Positions 16,898-23,134 of a stretch of 27,298 nucleotides of DNA are shown piece by piece. Origin of the DNA: H111-94 sp034436045 (GTDB taxonomy: Bacteria > Chloroflexota > Ktedonobacteria > Ktedonobacterales > Ktedonobacteraceae); assembly GCA_034436045.1 (NCBI GenBank), contig DAOTVZ010000166.1, positions 1-27,298 on the forward strand, written 5' to 3'. Both the position numbers and the translations under genes were made by a program. The notes under the pieces were generated by a model that was not told the origin of the DNA, searched no databases, and saw only the letters and a program-made list of their open reading frames with translations. Positions within the stretch are counted from its first letter, which is position 1. The number at the start of each line of letters is the position of its first letter.

Positions 16898-17160
16898 CCA
16901 TTTTGAATAACAATGATTTTATGATCGAACTGTCTGAGAAAGATTTGACTGAGGTTACTGGTGCAGAGTTCGCTGATGGTCTGGCCCTGGCAGGCTGGCC
17001 ATTCGCTGCTTGTGGTGCATGTGGCTTTGGCCTTACCGGTTTCGCCGCCGTCCCAACCGTCACGGCCTTCTCCACCGCCGCCTCAAATACCGTCGCTTTC
17101 AGCCAAAATTTTGCGGCCAACAATGCCTTTCAAACCAGTTTCATCAATATTGTTAGCTAG
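16894..17160 (+). CDS. Putative double-glycine-leader ribosomal peptide precursor 1
   Basis: An 88-residue protein that I cannot place in a named family. The N-terminal part (1-23) ends LSEKDLTEVTGA, which fits the LSxxELxxxxGG/GA leader of bacteriocins and other peptides exported by C39-peptidase ABC transporters. Cleavage is predicted after GA at residue 24 or so. The putative core of about 64 residues is rich in Gly, Ala, Phe and Thr, contains one CxxC (ACGACG) and ends INIVS. It is homologous to the two genes downstream but lacks their first CxxC and their PAIPAIPA block. AAAGGAGAT lies 7 nt before the ATG. It is a single-gene cassette with its own promoter and intrinsic terminator. No modification, immunity or export gene is visible beside it. 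It could be a class II bacteriocin or a modified peptide; the function is inferred. Confidence 0.7.
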   Translation: MTILNNNDFMIELSEKDLTEVTGAEFADGLALAGWPFAACGACGFGLTGFAAVPTVTAFSTAASNTVAFSQNFAANNAFQTSFINIVS

Positions 17161-17183
17161 TTTAATATCATGTTGCTAAAAAC

Positions 17184-17226
17184 GGCAGGTATATTGCTTA
17201 TACAATATACCTGCCATTCTTTTTGT
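17184..17226 (+). terminator. Intrinsic terminator of peptide cassette 1
   Basis: GGCAGGTATATTG (17184-17196) pairs perfectly with CAATATACCTGCC (17203-17215) around the loop CTTATA and is followed by ATTCTTTTTG. It is a textbook rho-independent terminator 24 nt after the stop codon. Cassette 2 ends with an almost identical copy. Confidence 0.9.
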
Positions 17227-17428
17227 GATCGGTAACGAATTTCTCCGATAAGTCAACCACTTAGAACAGCTTCAGTGGCGGCTTTACGTGCCAGCTCAGT
17301 TATATCAGATAGTAGTTTGCATGTATTATTAAAATAATTTATTTTCAGCATGCTTTTATTATAAATTTTGAACATCTAAAAATGATAGGTTTTATGAATG
17401 TGTCTTTAATAAATGAAGCAAGATGAGC

Positions 17429-17457
17429 TTGACTTTTACTAGTTTTTCGGGTACATT
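17429..17457 (+). promoter_or_regulatory. Promoter of peptide cassette 2
   Basis: TTGACT (17429-17434), 17 bp and TACATT (17452-17457), as in cassette 1. It drives the two-gene unit that follows. Confidence 0.75.
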
Positions 17458-17459
17458 TT

Positions 17460-17488
17460 CTCACGTACCCTGATTGCTCGCACGTGAG
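17460..17488 (+). promoter_or_regulatory. Inverted repeat at the predicted start site of cassette 2
   Basis: CTCACGT (17460-17466) and ACGTGAG (17482-17488) flank 15 nt, exactly as in cassette 1. A single base change in the loop adds a local TGCTC/GAGCA pairing. Conservation after duplication supports a regulatory role. Confidence 0.5.
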
Positions 17489-17527
17489 CATTCGAGAAGG
17501 GTCTATGATTGAAAGGAGATGTACACA

Positions 17528-17827
17528 ATGACGTTCCTGAATAACTTTGACTCTATGCTTGACCTGTCTGAAGAAGAACTGGCTAGTGTGAACGGAGCCG
17601 AATTCCTGGATGGCCTTGCAGCATGCGGTTTGTGCGGTGCAGCGGTTCTGCCTGCTATCCCAGCTATTCCGGCGTTAGGCGCGTGTGGCGCATGTGGTAT
17701 TGGTGGTTTCGCCGCCATTCCAGCCGTCACAGCTTTCTCCAACGTAGCCTCGAACGCCGTCAGCTTCAACACGAGTTTTGCGACCAGCCATGCTCTGCAA
17801 AACACCTTCTTCAATATTGTTAGCTAG
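17528..17827 (+). CDS. Putative double-glycine-leader ribosomal peptide precursor 2
   Basis: A 99-residue homologue of the 88-residue precursor upstream. I start it at the ATG 7 nt after AAAGGAGAT. The in-frame ATG nine bases earlier overlaps that site and is not matched in copy 1. The leader reads FLNNFDSMLDLSEEELASVNGA with predicted cleavage after GA (residue 23). The core has two CxxC motifs (ACGLCG and ACGACG) separated by LPAIPAIPALG. It then runs through a Gly/Ala/Phe stretch and a Ser/Asn-rich tail to FFNIVS. It is separated from the next homologue by 21 nt, so the two are probably made from one transcript, like the pairs of two-peptide bacteriocins. The CxxC pairs could form disulfides, bind metal or be modified; the sequence does not say which. 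Confidence 0.7.
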   Translation: MTFLNNFDSMLDLSEEELASVNGAEFLDGLAACGLCGAAVLPAIPAIPALGACGACGIGGFAAIPAVTAFSNVASNAVSFNTSFATSHALQNTFFNIVS

Positions 17828-17848
17828 TTCTGTAAGGAGATGCACACA

Positions 17849-18163
17849 ATGATGTTCCTGAATAACTTTGACTCTATGTTTGACCTGTCTGAAGAAGAAC
17901 TGACCAGCGTGACCGGCGCTGAGTTTCTTACTACACCCTTTGTTGACGGTCTGGGCGCGTGTGGTCTGTGTGGTGCAGCAGTTCTTCCCGCCATCCCGGC
18001 TATTCCGGCTCTGGGCGCATGTGGCGCGTGTGGCATTGGTGGCTTCGCTGCCATTCCGACCGTCACGGCAGCCTCTACTGCGGCCTCGAACGCCCTCAGC
18101 TTCAGCAGAAGCTTTGCGACCCGCAATGCTGCGCAAAATACCTTCTTCAATATCGTTAGCTAG
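17849..18163 (+). CDS. Putative double-glycine-leader ribosomal peptide precursor 3
   Basis: A 104-residue homologue of the preceding gene, co-transcribed with it. The start is the ATG after TAAGGAGATGCACACA; the in-frame ATG at 17840 lies inside the ribosome binding site and is rejected. The leader reads FLNNFDSMFDLSEEELTSVTGA. The core has a six-residue insertion (LTTPFV) just after the predicted cleavage site. It keeps both CxxC motifs and the LPAIPAIPALG spacer and ends FFNIVS. The central part is almost identical in amino acids to precursor 2, while the Ser/Asn/Arg-rich tail differs more. It has no promoter of its own. An intrinsic terminator follows 23 nt after the stop. Antisense frames over this region are shadows caused by the Gly/Ala bias. 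Confidence 0.7.
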   Translation: MMFLNNFDSMFDLSEEELTSVTGAEFLTTPFVDGLGACGLCGAAVLPAIPAIPALGACGACGIGGFAAIPTVTAASTAASNALSFSRSFATRNAAQNTFFNIVS

Positions 18164-18186
18164 GCTGATATTGTTCTGTTAAAAAC

Positions 18187-18228
18187 GGCAGGTATATTGC
18201 TTATACGATATACCTGCCATTCTTCTTG
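18187..18228 (+). terminator. Intrinsic terminator of peptide cassette 2
   Basis: GGCAGGTATATTG (18187-18199) pairs with CGATATACCTGCC (18206-18218), with one G-U pair, loop CTTATA, then ATTCTTCTTG. It is a near-identical copy of the cassette 1 terminator and marks the end of the duplicated unit. Confidence 0.88.
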
Positions 18229-18262
18229 CAGTCAACAATGCATTGTTATTCTAGGGCAGCCG

Positions 18263-18547
18263 CTAGATCAACTCCGGTACTGGCCCCATGCGCCGCGTCC
18301 ACAGGTCGCGCGCCAGCCCACGAGGCTCTTCTTGCACACCATACTGCGCAAAGTAGGAGCAGATGCGCTCGACATCGCGCACAAACAGCGAGTAGACATC
18401 CGAATTGTGATAGGGATCGACCGCCTGCGCGAAATCGATCAGCGTCACCGTTCCCTGCCAGTAGAGGATGTTATACGCAGAAACTTTACAGTAAAATTGT
18501 TTAACTTCCTCAAACCGCTTCTTACCACGTTTCATCTCCCTTGACAC
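18263..18547 (-). pseudogene. Truncated RIO-family kinase (C-terminal fragment)
   Basis: The 94-codon frame contains SAYNILYWQG followed by VTLIDFAQAVD and RDVERICSYFAQYGV. These are the metal-binding part of the catalytic loop (the Asn of YNIL and the Asp of IDF) and the C-terminal lobe of a RIO1-type protein kinase. A complete RIO kinase needs the ATP-binding lobe and a catalytic HGDLS just before AYNIL. Here that stretch reads FYCKVS, and everything upstream is AT-rich and unrelated. Native sequence therefore begins near 18481 and the rest was replaced. The first 22 codons are probably element DNA read by chance. The integrase gene begins about 100 bp away, so integration into the kinase gene is the simplest explanation. 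Whether the fragment is translated is unknown. Confidence 0.7.
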
Positions 18548-18585
18548 CCTTTGACGCGCGCTACTGATAGCAAAACTGATAGCAA
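18479..18585. other. Candidate left attachment junction with direct repeats
   Basis: The chromosome/element boundary is placed near 18480 because RIO-kinase homology stops there. Between it and the integrase stop are TTTAC-A-GTAAA (about 18485-18495), two CCCTT(T)GAC motifs (about 18538-18555) and a tandem pair ACTGATAGCAA at 18563-18573 and 18575-18585. Short repeats like these next to an integrase gene may be recombinase binding sites. The exact core cannot be fixed without the other end of the element. Confidence 0.4.
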
Positions 18586-19815
18586 TTACGATTTATCATC
18601 GCTTCTTTGATAGAAATTATCCAATTTTTGCACGGCTTCCTGTTGCATGGAGGGCAATACATGAGCATACGTATTCATCGTCGTGACGAAGCTGCTATGC
18701 CCTAACAATTCCTGCACGACTTTGGGATTGACCCCCATACTGAGAAGAATCGTCGCCGCGCTATGCCGGAGATCATGAAAACGAATTTCGGGCAAGCCTG
18801 CACGTTGCAGTAACCGCTTGTATCTTACTGTCAGGTTACTCTCATGGTAGAAGTTGCCGACAGAGTTGCAAAACACATACCCACTATCTTTCCAGGTAGT
18901 CCCTACCTTTGCTTTGTGTTCTTGCTGGCGTTCTTGATGCCGTTTAAGGATATCAATCAGGAAATCGGGTAAGCTGATCTTGCGCAGACCGCTTTTTGTC
19001 TTAGGTTCCTTCTCCACAATCCCGTATTTTCCTACGCGGCTTGTGGAACGTCGAACATATAAACACTTGTTCACAAAGTCTATATCATCCCACTTTAAGC
19101 CCAAGACTTCGCCTCGCCGCAACCCCAATGTAACTGTCACCGTGATAAGCCCTTCAAAAAGGAGGTCGCCGCGTACCGCTTCAACCAGGCGTTTCGCCTG
19201 TTCTTCATTAAGTGGCTGGATGTCAAACTTTTCTACACGTGGTTTAACCGCTAAATCACATGGGTTATGCGAAATGATCTTTCGCCTCACCGCATGGCCG
19301 AATGCTTTCCCCAGAATACTGTGTATTATCTTGATAGAGGAAGCTTTTAAATTCTTCTCTTGTTGTAAAAGTGCATACAACATCTCAAGTTTTTCAGGTG
19401 TTACTTGCTGCAACCGTACCTTCCCCAGCACTGGTATCACGTGGTTATAGAGTAAGCCACGATGATTCACATAGGTCTTTAGTCCAACGGTCGGCTTCTG
19501 GACATGTTCAATCCAATGGCTGAGGAATTGCTCTAGCGTTTGCTGTGGACCTGTCGCCAGCATCCCTTGCTTCTTCTCATAAAGGGCCTGTTGCAGCTTC
19601 TCTTGCGCTTCCTTGTACGTCTTGCCATAGTAGACCTTGCGCTTCCCCTCTACCCTCAGCGCGGCGGCATAGCGCCCGTCCTTGAGCTGATAGATCGACC
19701 CTTCCCCATGTCGGCGATGCTTCCTGGGACGTTTGTGCGCCTGGCGCGGTTGCTGGTGGGGGGCTGACTCCTGGGGCTGCTGATTGTGCGACGGCTCTTT
19801 AGGTGTGCGTGCCAT
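18586..19815 (-). CDS. Tyrosine recombinase / phage-type integrase
   Basis: A 409-residue site-specific recombinase. I start it at 19815, seven bases after AAAGGAG, rather than at the upstream in-frame ATG. After a basic, Gln-rich N-terminus comes an AP2-like arm-binding domain (GEGSIYQLKDGRYAAAL, about 37-53). A SAM-like core-binding domain (about 93-190) and the catalytic domain follow. Catalytic residues are visible as R233 (GLRRGE), K274 (TKSGLRK), H347 and R350 (HDLRHS), H373 (LGHSS) and the nucleophile Y383 (MNTYAHV). The protein should integrate and excise the element. The gene lies at the element edge next to the interrupted RIO kinase and behind an excisionase-like gene, the usual att-int-xis order. 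Confidence 0.95.
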   Translation of the reverse strand: MARTPKEPSHNQQPQESAPHQQPRQAHKRPRKHRRHGEGSIYQLKDGRYAAALRVEGKRKVYYGKTYKEAQEKLQQALYEKKQGMLATGPQQTLEQFLSHWIEHVQKPTVGLKTYVNHRGLLYNHVIPVLGKVRLQQVTPEKLEMLYALLQQEKNLKASSIKIIHSILGKAFGHAVRRKIISHNPCDLAVKPRVEKFDIQPLNEEQAKRLVEAVRGDLLFEGLITVTVTLGLRRGEVLGLKWDDIDFVNKCLYVRRSTSRVGKYGIVEKEPKTKSGLRKISLPDFLIDILKRHQERQQEHKAKVGTTWKDSGYVFCNSVGNFYHESNLTVRYKRLLQRAGLPEIRFHDLRHSAATILLSMGVNPKVVQELLGHSSFVTTMNTYAHVLPSMQQEAVQKLDNFYQRSDDKS

Positions 19816-19832
19816 GAAGATCACTCCTTTGC

Positions 19833-19922
19833 TCACATGTGACAGGATGACCAGGAACCTCCCGCTTCGCCAAGCAGTCATCCCTCTGCCTGGTCTTGTG
19901 CCAGGGCCTTCCTGGTCATCCT
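19833..19922. promoter_or_regulatory. Inverted repeats upstream of the integrase
   Basis: AGGATGACCAGGAA (19844-19857) and TTCCTGGTCATCCT (19909-19922) are perfect 14-bp arms around 51 nt. Inside is another pairing CCTGG...CCAGG. A 10-bp palindrome TCACATGTGA (19833-19842) overlaps the end of this region, 18 bp before the integrase start. These may be excisionase or repressor sites, or terminator-like structure after the excisionase gene. Confidence 0.45.
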
Positions 19923-19951
19923 CTGCGATGACTCTCCTCTACATTCGTAAG

Positions 19952-20212
19952 TCAGTTTGTACTAGTGACTACTGGGCCTTTTGTCGCCTGCGTGGCACAG
20001 GGAAAGCAAGGGGCAGTTTCGTGTGCCTCTACCCAGCTCACCAGGGAAGAGACTCGCACCCGTAACCGCCCGTCAATCTGCACGGCAGGTAAGCCATGCC
20101 GGTGAATCAGGTCATACACTTTGGTCGGGCCAATGCCTAACACCTCTGCCACCTGGGCAATCGTCAATAACTGCAAGGGAACCATCACCGAGGTCGGCTT
20201 TCTTTTTCGCAT
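19952..20212 (-). CDS. Excisionase-like helix-turn-helix protein
   Basis: An 86-residue DNA-binding protein of the HTH_17/MerR-like excisionase type. LTIAQVAEVLGIGPTKVYDLIHRHGLPAVQIDGRLRVRVSSLVSWVE (written here in its two parts, helix-turn-helix then wing) fills residues 16-63. The C-terminal tail contains two cysteines (CFPC) of unknown role. Such proteins bend DNA at attachment sites and direct the recombinase towards excision; some act as transcription regulators instead. AAAGGA stands nine bases before the ATG. It lies just upstream of the integrase on the same strand, with inverted repeats in the gap, which supports the excisionase role. Confidence 0.8.
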   Translation of the reverse strand: MRKRKPTSVMVPLQLLTIAQVAEVLGIGPTKVYDLIHRHGLPAVQIDGRLRVRVSSLVSWVEAHETAPCFPCATQATKGPVVTSTN

Positions 20213-20244
20213 AGTGAAACATCCTTTCTAGGAACATGACATTG

Positions 20245-20292
20245 TTTGGGAATCGATGCGAAACAAACTCGCAAACCCGCAAACCCGCAACC
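20245..20292 (+). repeat. AAACCCGC-type repeat, copy A
   Basis: TTTGGGAATCGATGCGAAAC is followed by AAACTCGC and then tandem AAACCCGC octamers. It lacks the GGCCTGATTCAATT prefix of copies B and C. The 321-nt gap 20213-20533 contains copies A, B and C and no supported gene. Confidence 0.85.
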
Positions 20293-20300
20293 TCATCACG

Positions 20301-20361
20301 GGCCTGATTCAATTTTGGGAATCGATGCGAAACAAACCCGCAAACCCGCAAACCCGCAACC
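20301..20361 (+). repeat. AAACCCGC-type repeat, copy B
   Basis: GGCCTGATTCAATTTTGGG leads into GAATCGATGCGAAAC and three AAACCCGC octamers. The GATTC...GAATC part can form a small hairpin. The repeated core is about 42 bp (20318-20359). Distance to copy A is 69 bp. Confidence 0.9.
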
Positions 20362-20432
20362 CTGGACATCTCTCTCTCGTTTGCCTATCTGCGTGTTCTG
20401 GCTCTCCAGGCGACTTCATGCCTCACAGCGTT

Positions 20433-20493
20433 GGCCTGATTCAATTTTGGGAATCGATGCGAAACAAACCCGCAAACCCGCAAACCCGCAAAC
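20433..20493 (+). repeat. AAACCCGC-type repeat, copy C
   Basis: It is essentially identical to copy B over 61 bp including the prefix, 132 bp further on. Direct repeats of this kind next to a replication-type ATPase gene resemble plasmid iterons, but the copies also resemble an interspersed repeat family (see copy D). Confidence 0.9.
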
Positions 20494-20533
20494 GTTCATT
20501 GACTTAGCTCGCTCTAACCCCCATGGCCATGAC

Positions 20534-20776
20534 CTACTCCTCCAGGTACCGCCGTATCGCTTCCGCCTTCTCGTCCTCGTTCGCCTCCTCCTCCCATAGG
20601 GTAGGTGTCCAGCCCTCGGCAACTCGTCGGGCTTGCTCGCATTGCCAGTGCGCACTGGCTTGCAGGCTTTCCAGATCATGCCTGGCTTGCCTGCTCAGCC
20701 CCAGCACCACGACGACGAGCACCAGGGCCAACAGCGCGATCATCACTGCAGCCATGCTCTTCCTCTCTTGCTTCAC
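20534..20776 (-). CDS. Small single-pass membrane protein, unknown function
   Basis: An 80-residue product from a GTG start with AGGAAAG seven bases upstream. An alternative ATG at codon 8 (20755) also has a ribosome binding site (AGAGGAAG) and would give 73 residues. Residues about 8-27 (MAAVMIALLALVLVVVVLGL) form one membrane helix, and the rest is a charged helical cytoplasmic or exterior part rich in Glu, Ala and Arg ending RRYLEE. It begins 13 bp after the ATPase stop codon, so it is the last gene of the operon. No family is recognised. Length and topology recall small accessory proteins of mobile elements, but no role can be assigned. Confidence 0.6.
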   Translation of the reverse strand: MKQERKSMAAVMIALLALVLVVVVLGLSRQARHDLESLQASAHWQCEQARRVAEGWTPTLWEEEANEDEKAEAIRRYLEE

Positions 20777-20789
20777 TGCTCATCTTTCC

Positions 20790-22814
20790 TCAGTCCTCCC
20801 AGGGGATGATCTGTTCGATTTCCTCCGGGTCTTCAAACACTGTGGTCAGGTCTGCCCCGTCCATCATGACCCACACCTGCTCTAAGAAGCATTGCCGTAA
20901 CGTGCCCGTGCCGCGCGGCGTCCACACCCGCTTGACCCCTTTGAGACGGGCCAGGTGCGCCATCGACCTCGCCTCGCGTTGTGCCAGCCGTTCACGGGCC
21001 TGGGCGATCAGCGCCTCCGTCTCACTCACTGTCTGGTTCACGGCTTGCCAGTTGACCGTCTGGGCTGCTTGCTCTGCCGTCTCGCTATGGGGCTGCTCTT
21101 GCGGGTTTGCCGAGTTTGCGGGTTTGTTCCGCACTGATTCCAGCACATCTTTTTGCTCCAAATCGTTTGTCAATCCGCTTCCCAGGCCACTTGAAGGGGG
21201 TTGAGAGGGGATTTGTTCCTCCTTTTGTTTCATCGGTTCCCGCCAAACCCGCACACCCGCACTCACGACCCGCCAGTACACCGCGTTAGTATGACTGTCT
21301 ACCCCGGCCCGTTCCAGATGCAGCCCACTCTCATCAAACTGGCTCCCTACCCGACGGGCCAGCGCCTTGCCTAAGCGCCGCTTGAAGTCGCCTTTGTGGA
21401 TGTCTGCCAGTTCATCGGGTAGTGCGTGGTAGAGGCTCGCCCCGATGAGCGGCACCTCCACCGCCCCCGCCCGGATGTCCTGCTCCAGCCGGGCGACCAG
21501 CACCGCATCCTCGCCGTAGGTACGTTGCCAGGCGTGCAGGAACGCCGCCCACTGGGCTGCCTCTTCATCGGCTTGCTGATAGAGCGTGTCCAGATTGCCT
21601 AAAAAGCCCTCTACCCAGGCATGGGCCAGGATGCTCCCGACGGTGGTGGCCCAGCCTTGAAAGTTGCCCAGGCGCGGCACATCCGCTTGCGGTTGCCCGG
21701 CGGCGTACCAGGCGCGCGCCAGCGTTAAGAGGGCCGCGATCAGTTCGCCGCGATGGGCGGGCACCCAGGTCTCCAGATCATGGCTGAAGCCGCCGCGTGT
21801 CCAGGGTTTGGCCATGTTGGCATCCATGCGGATCCAGTAGGAACGTCGGGGCAGGTCCCCACCAATTTGAATATTGTTGCCGGTTGCCATCCAGGTGGCA
21901 CGCTGCGGATAGACCCCGTTTTTGCTCTGACCCAGGATGCGTTCCTTGATGACCGAGGACGTGAGGGCGGCATCCAGGCTGGCCGCCTCCAGTTTGGCTT
22001 TGAGGTTATCGATCACGATAATGGTCGCTCCTTCGGCCAGCGTGGAGGCAATGCGCTTGCGCCACTCGTTGTCATCATAGGGAGCGATAATCATCGCCGC
22101 CTTGCGCCCGGTGGCAATCATGGCGACCGTTTCGGCCAGTAAGCTTTTGCCGGTGCCTGGGCGCGTGGCATCGATGAGGGCCAGGGGCACCTGTCCAGGG
22201 ATGGCATGCCGGATGATTGGGGTGAGCAGCAGCCCCAGGGCGTTGGCGTGGCTGGCCTCGTCGGCATAGGGAAACTCGCCTATTGCCTCATCCAGCAGGG
22301 CCAGGGCCTTGACCACCTCCTCGGCGCTTGGCGCGGCGGGAATGGGCGGGATGTGCAACTGCGGGGAGGGCAGATAGGCCAGCCGCGTCGCCGGGTCATA
22401 CCCTGGCTGGTCAAGCAATGTGCCATCAGGACGAAACACGGGAAACTCGACGATGGTATCCAGGGGCGCAAAGGGCCAGTCGCCCAGGGACAGCAGGTCT
22501 TTGACCAGCACATCCGGCGGGTCTACATGTTTGGCCCCCCGCAAGCTGAGCTTGACAAAGTTGAGCGAACGAAGCAAGATGCCTTTGAGGGCGGTCTCGC
22601 TGAGCGTGTCAATGTAGGGGCTGCCATCTTCCTTGCGTCCGATGCGAACCAGGTGCCCATGTCGCACATAGAGCGGGGTGTGACGCTGAACCAGAGCGGT
22701 GAGCACCTGGTTGGCGTAGTGGCGCGTGGGTTCGTTGGCGAGCAGGACGCCGGGCAAACCATCAGCTTGCAGCATGAGGGCAAGCGCGGCGGCGTCATCC
22801 TGCGACACGCTCAT
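20790..22814 (-). CDS. AAA+ / helicase-like replication ATPase of the mobile element
   Basis: A 674-residue protein with a Walker A motif TRPGTGKS (217-224), a Walker B-like TIIVIDN (264-270) and a sensor-like WMATGNN (308-314) followed by LPRR (321-324), a possible arginine finger. The N-terminal 200 residues resemble the region before the helicase in phage and plasmid primase-helicase proteins, and KGDFKRRLGKAL near 475 may be a DNA-binding helical segment. I infer a replicative helicase or loader; no primase catalytic motif is clear. AAAGGAGGTGA precedes the ATG, which overlaps the previous stop as ATGA. Unusually, residues about 558-573 (LESVRNKPANSANPQE) are encoded by a divergent copy of the AAACCCGC repeat, inside a Gln/Ser/Pro-rich linker that looks like a tolerant insertion site. 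Confidence 0.75.
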   Translation of the reverse strand: MSVSQDDAAALALMLQADGLPGVLLANEPTRHYANQVLTALVQRHTPLYVRHGHLVRIGRKEDGSPYIDTLSETALKGILLRSLNFVKLSLRGAKHVDPPDVLVKDLLSLGDWPFAPLDTIVEFPVFRPDGTLLDQPGYDPATRLAYLPSPQLHIPPIPAAPSAEEVVKALALLDEAIGEFPYADEASHANALGLLLTPIIRHAIPGQVPLALIDATRPGTGKSLLAETVAMIATGRKAAMIIAPYDDNEWRKRIASTLAEGATIIVIDNLKAKLEAASLDAALTSSVIKERILGQSKNGVYPQRATWMATGNNIQIGGDLPRRSYWIRMDANMAKPWTRGGFSHDLETWVPAHRGELIAALLTLARAWYAAGQPQADVPRLGNFQGWATTVGSILAHAWVEGFLGNLDTLYQQADEEAAQWAAFLHAWQRTYGEDAVLVARLEQDIRAGAVEVPLIGASLYHALPDELADIHKGDFKRRLGKALARRVGSQFDESGLHLERAGVDSHTNAVYWRVVSAGVRVWREPMKQKEEQIPSQPPSSGLGSGLTNDLEQKDVLESVRNKPANSANPQEQPHSETAEQAAQTVNWQAVNQTVSETEALIAQARERLAQREARSMAHLARLKGVKRVWTPRGTGTLRQCFLEQVWVMMDGADLTTVFEDPEEIEQIIPWED
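21099..21141 (-). repeat. AAACCCGC-type repeat, copy D, inside the ATPase gene
   Basis: On the minus strand this 43-bp stretch matches the 42-bp core of copy B at all but about five positions, including one inserted base. It is in frame within the ATPase gene. A shorter related piece, CAAACCCGCACACCCGCA, lies in the opposite orientation near 21243-21262, also in the gene. Confidence 0.8.
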
Positions 22815-23134
22815 GGCTCACCTCCTTTCGTCGGTGTGGGGACGACGGTGGTCTCCATCGTGCTCTCAGCATCCAGGGCCTCCCATAAACTGTTGTGTTG
22901 GCAGATCGGCGCGACATCGGTGCGGGAAGGGGTCAGCCCGTGAGCCTGGGTGAAGGTGCTCACCCAGGCCAGGGCCTGCTGGCGGGTTTGGGCTATCGCC
23001 CGGCTACGCCCGACGCCGTGATTGCACCCGCCACAGATGCAGGCACACTCAGGGTAGGTCGCCTCATAGCATTTGGCATCACAGCGCCCGATGAGTCCGT
23101 CTGACCCATACACGGCAAGCAGCGTGGTCATCAT
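22811..23134 (-). CDS. Cys-rich putative zinc-binding protein
   Basis: A 107-residue protein with six closely spaced cysteines in GRCDAKCYEATYPECACICG and the following GCNHG (about residues 17-39), where His could be a further ligand. This looks like a small zinc-binding module. Similar CDAKCY...CICGG segments are, to my memory, common in small proteins of actinobacterial and Chloroflexota mobile elements, but I cannot name a family. The C-terminal half is soluble and helical with no motif. AAAGGGGA precedes the ATG. The start overlaps the upstream stop and the stop overlaps the ATPase start, both as ATGA, so translation is probably coupled with replication functions. Confidence 0.7.
   Translation of the reverse strand: MMTTLLAVYGSDGLIGRCDAKCYEATYPECACICGGCNHGVGRSRAIAQTRQQALAWVSTFTQAHGLTPSRTDVAPICQHNSLWEALDAESTMETTVVPTPTKGGEP

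Larger units (their letters stand above)
17409..17530 (+). repeat. Leader/promoter repeat, copy 2
   Basis: This is the second copy of the 16773-16896 segment and carries the same promoter, inverted repeat, 8-codon ORF and ribosome binding site. The 367-nt gap 17161-17527 contains the cassette 1 terminator and this repeat. The stretch 17227-17300 between them shows nothing recognisable. Confidence 0.85.

Noticed and set aside
17503..18150. Long antisense frames over the peptide genes
   Set aside because: They follow from the Gly/Ala-rich codon pattern of the plus-strand genes, and the promoters and terminators all point to the plus strand.
15709..18163. Methyltransferase as dedicated modifying enzyme of the peptides
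   Set aside because: It has its own promoter and a hairpin behind it, about 370 bp separate it from the first peptide gene, and its motifs are those of general small-molecule methyltransferases.
20245..20493. CRISPR array
   Set aside because: Spacing between the repeats is irregular (69 and 132 bp), the units consist of tandem octamers, and one copy lies inside a gene; no cas genes.
20246..20599. Plus-strand frame through the AAACCCGC repeats
   Set aside because: The protein is just the translated repeat and runs into antisense sequence of the small membrane-protein gene; no ribosome binding site.
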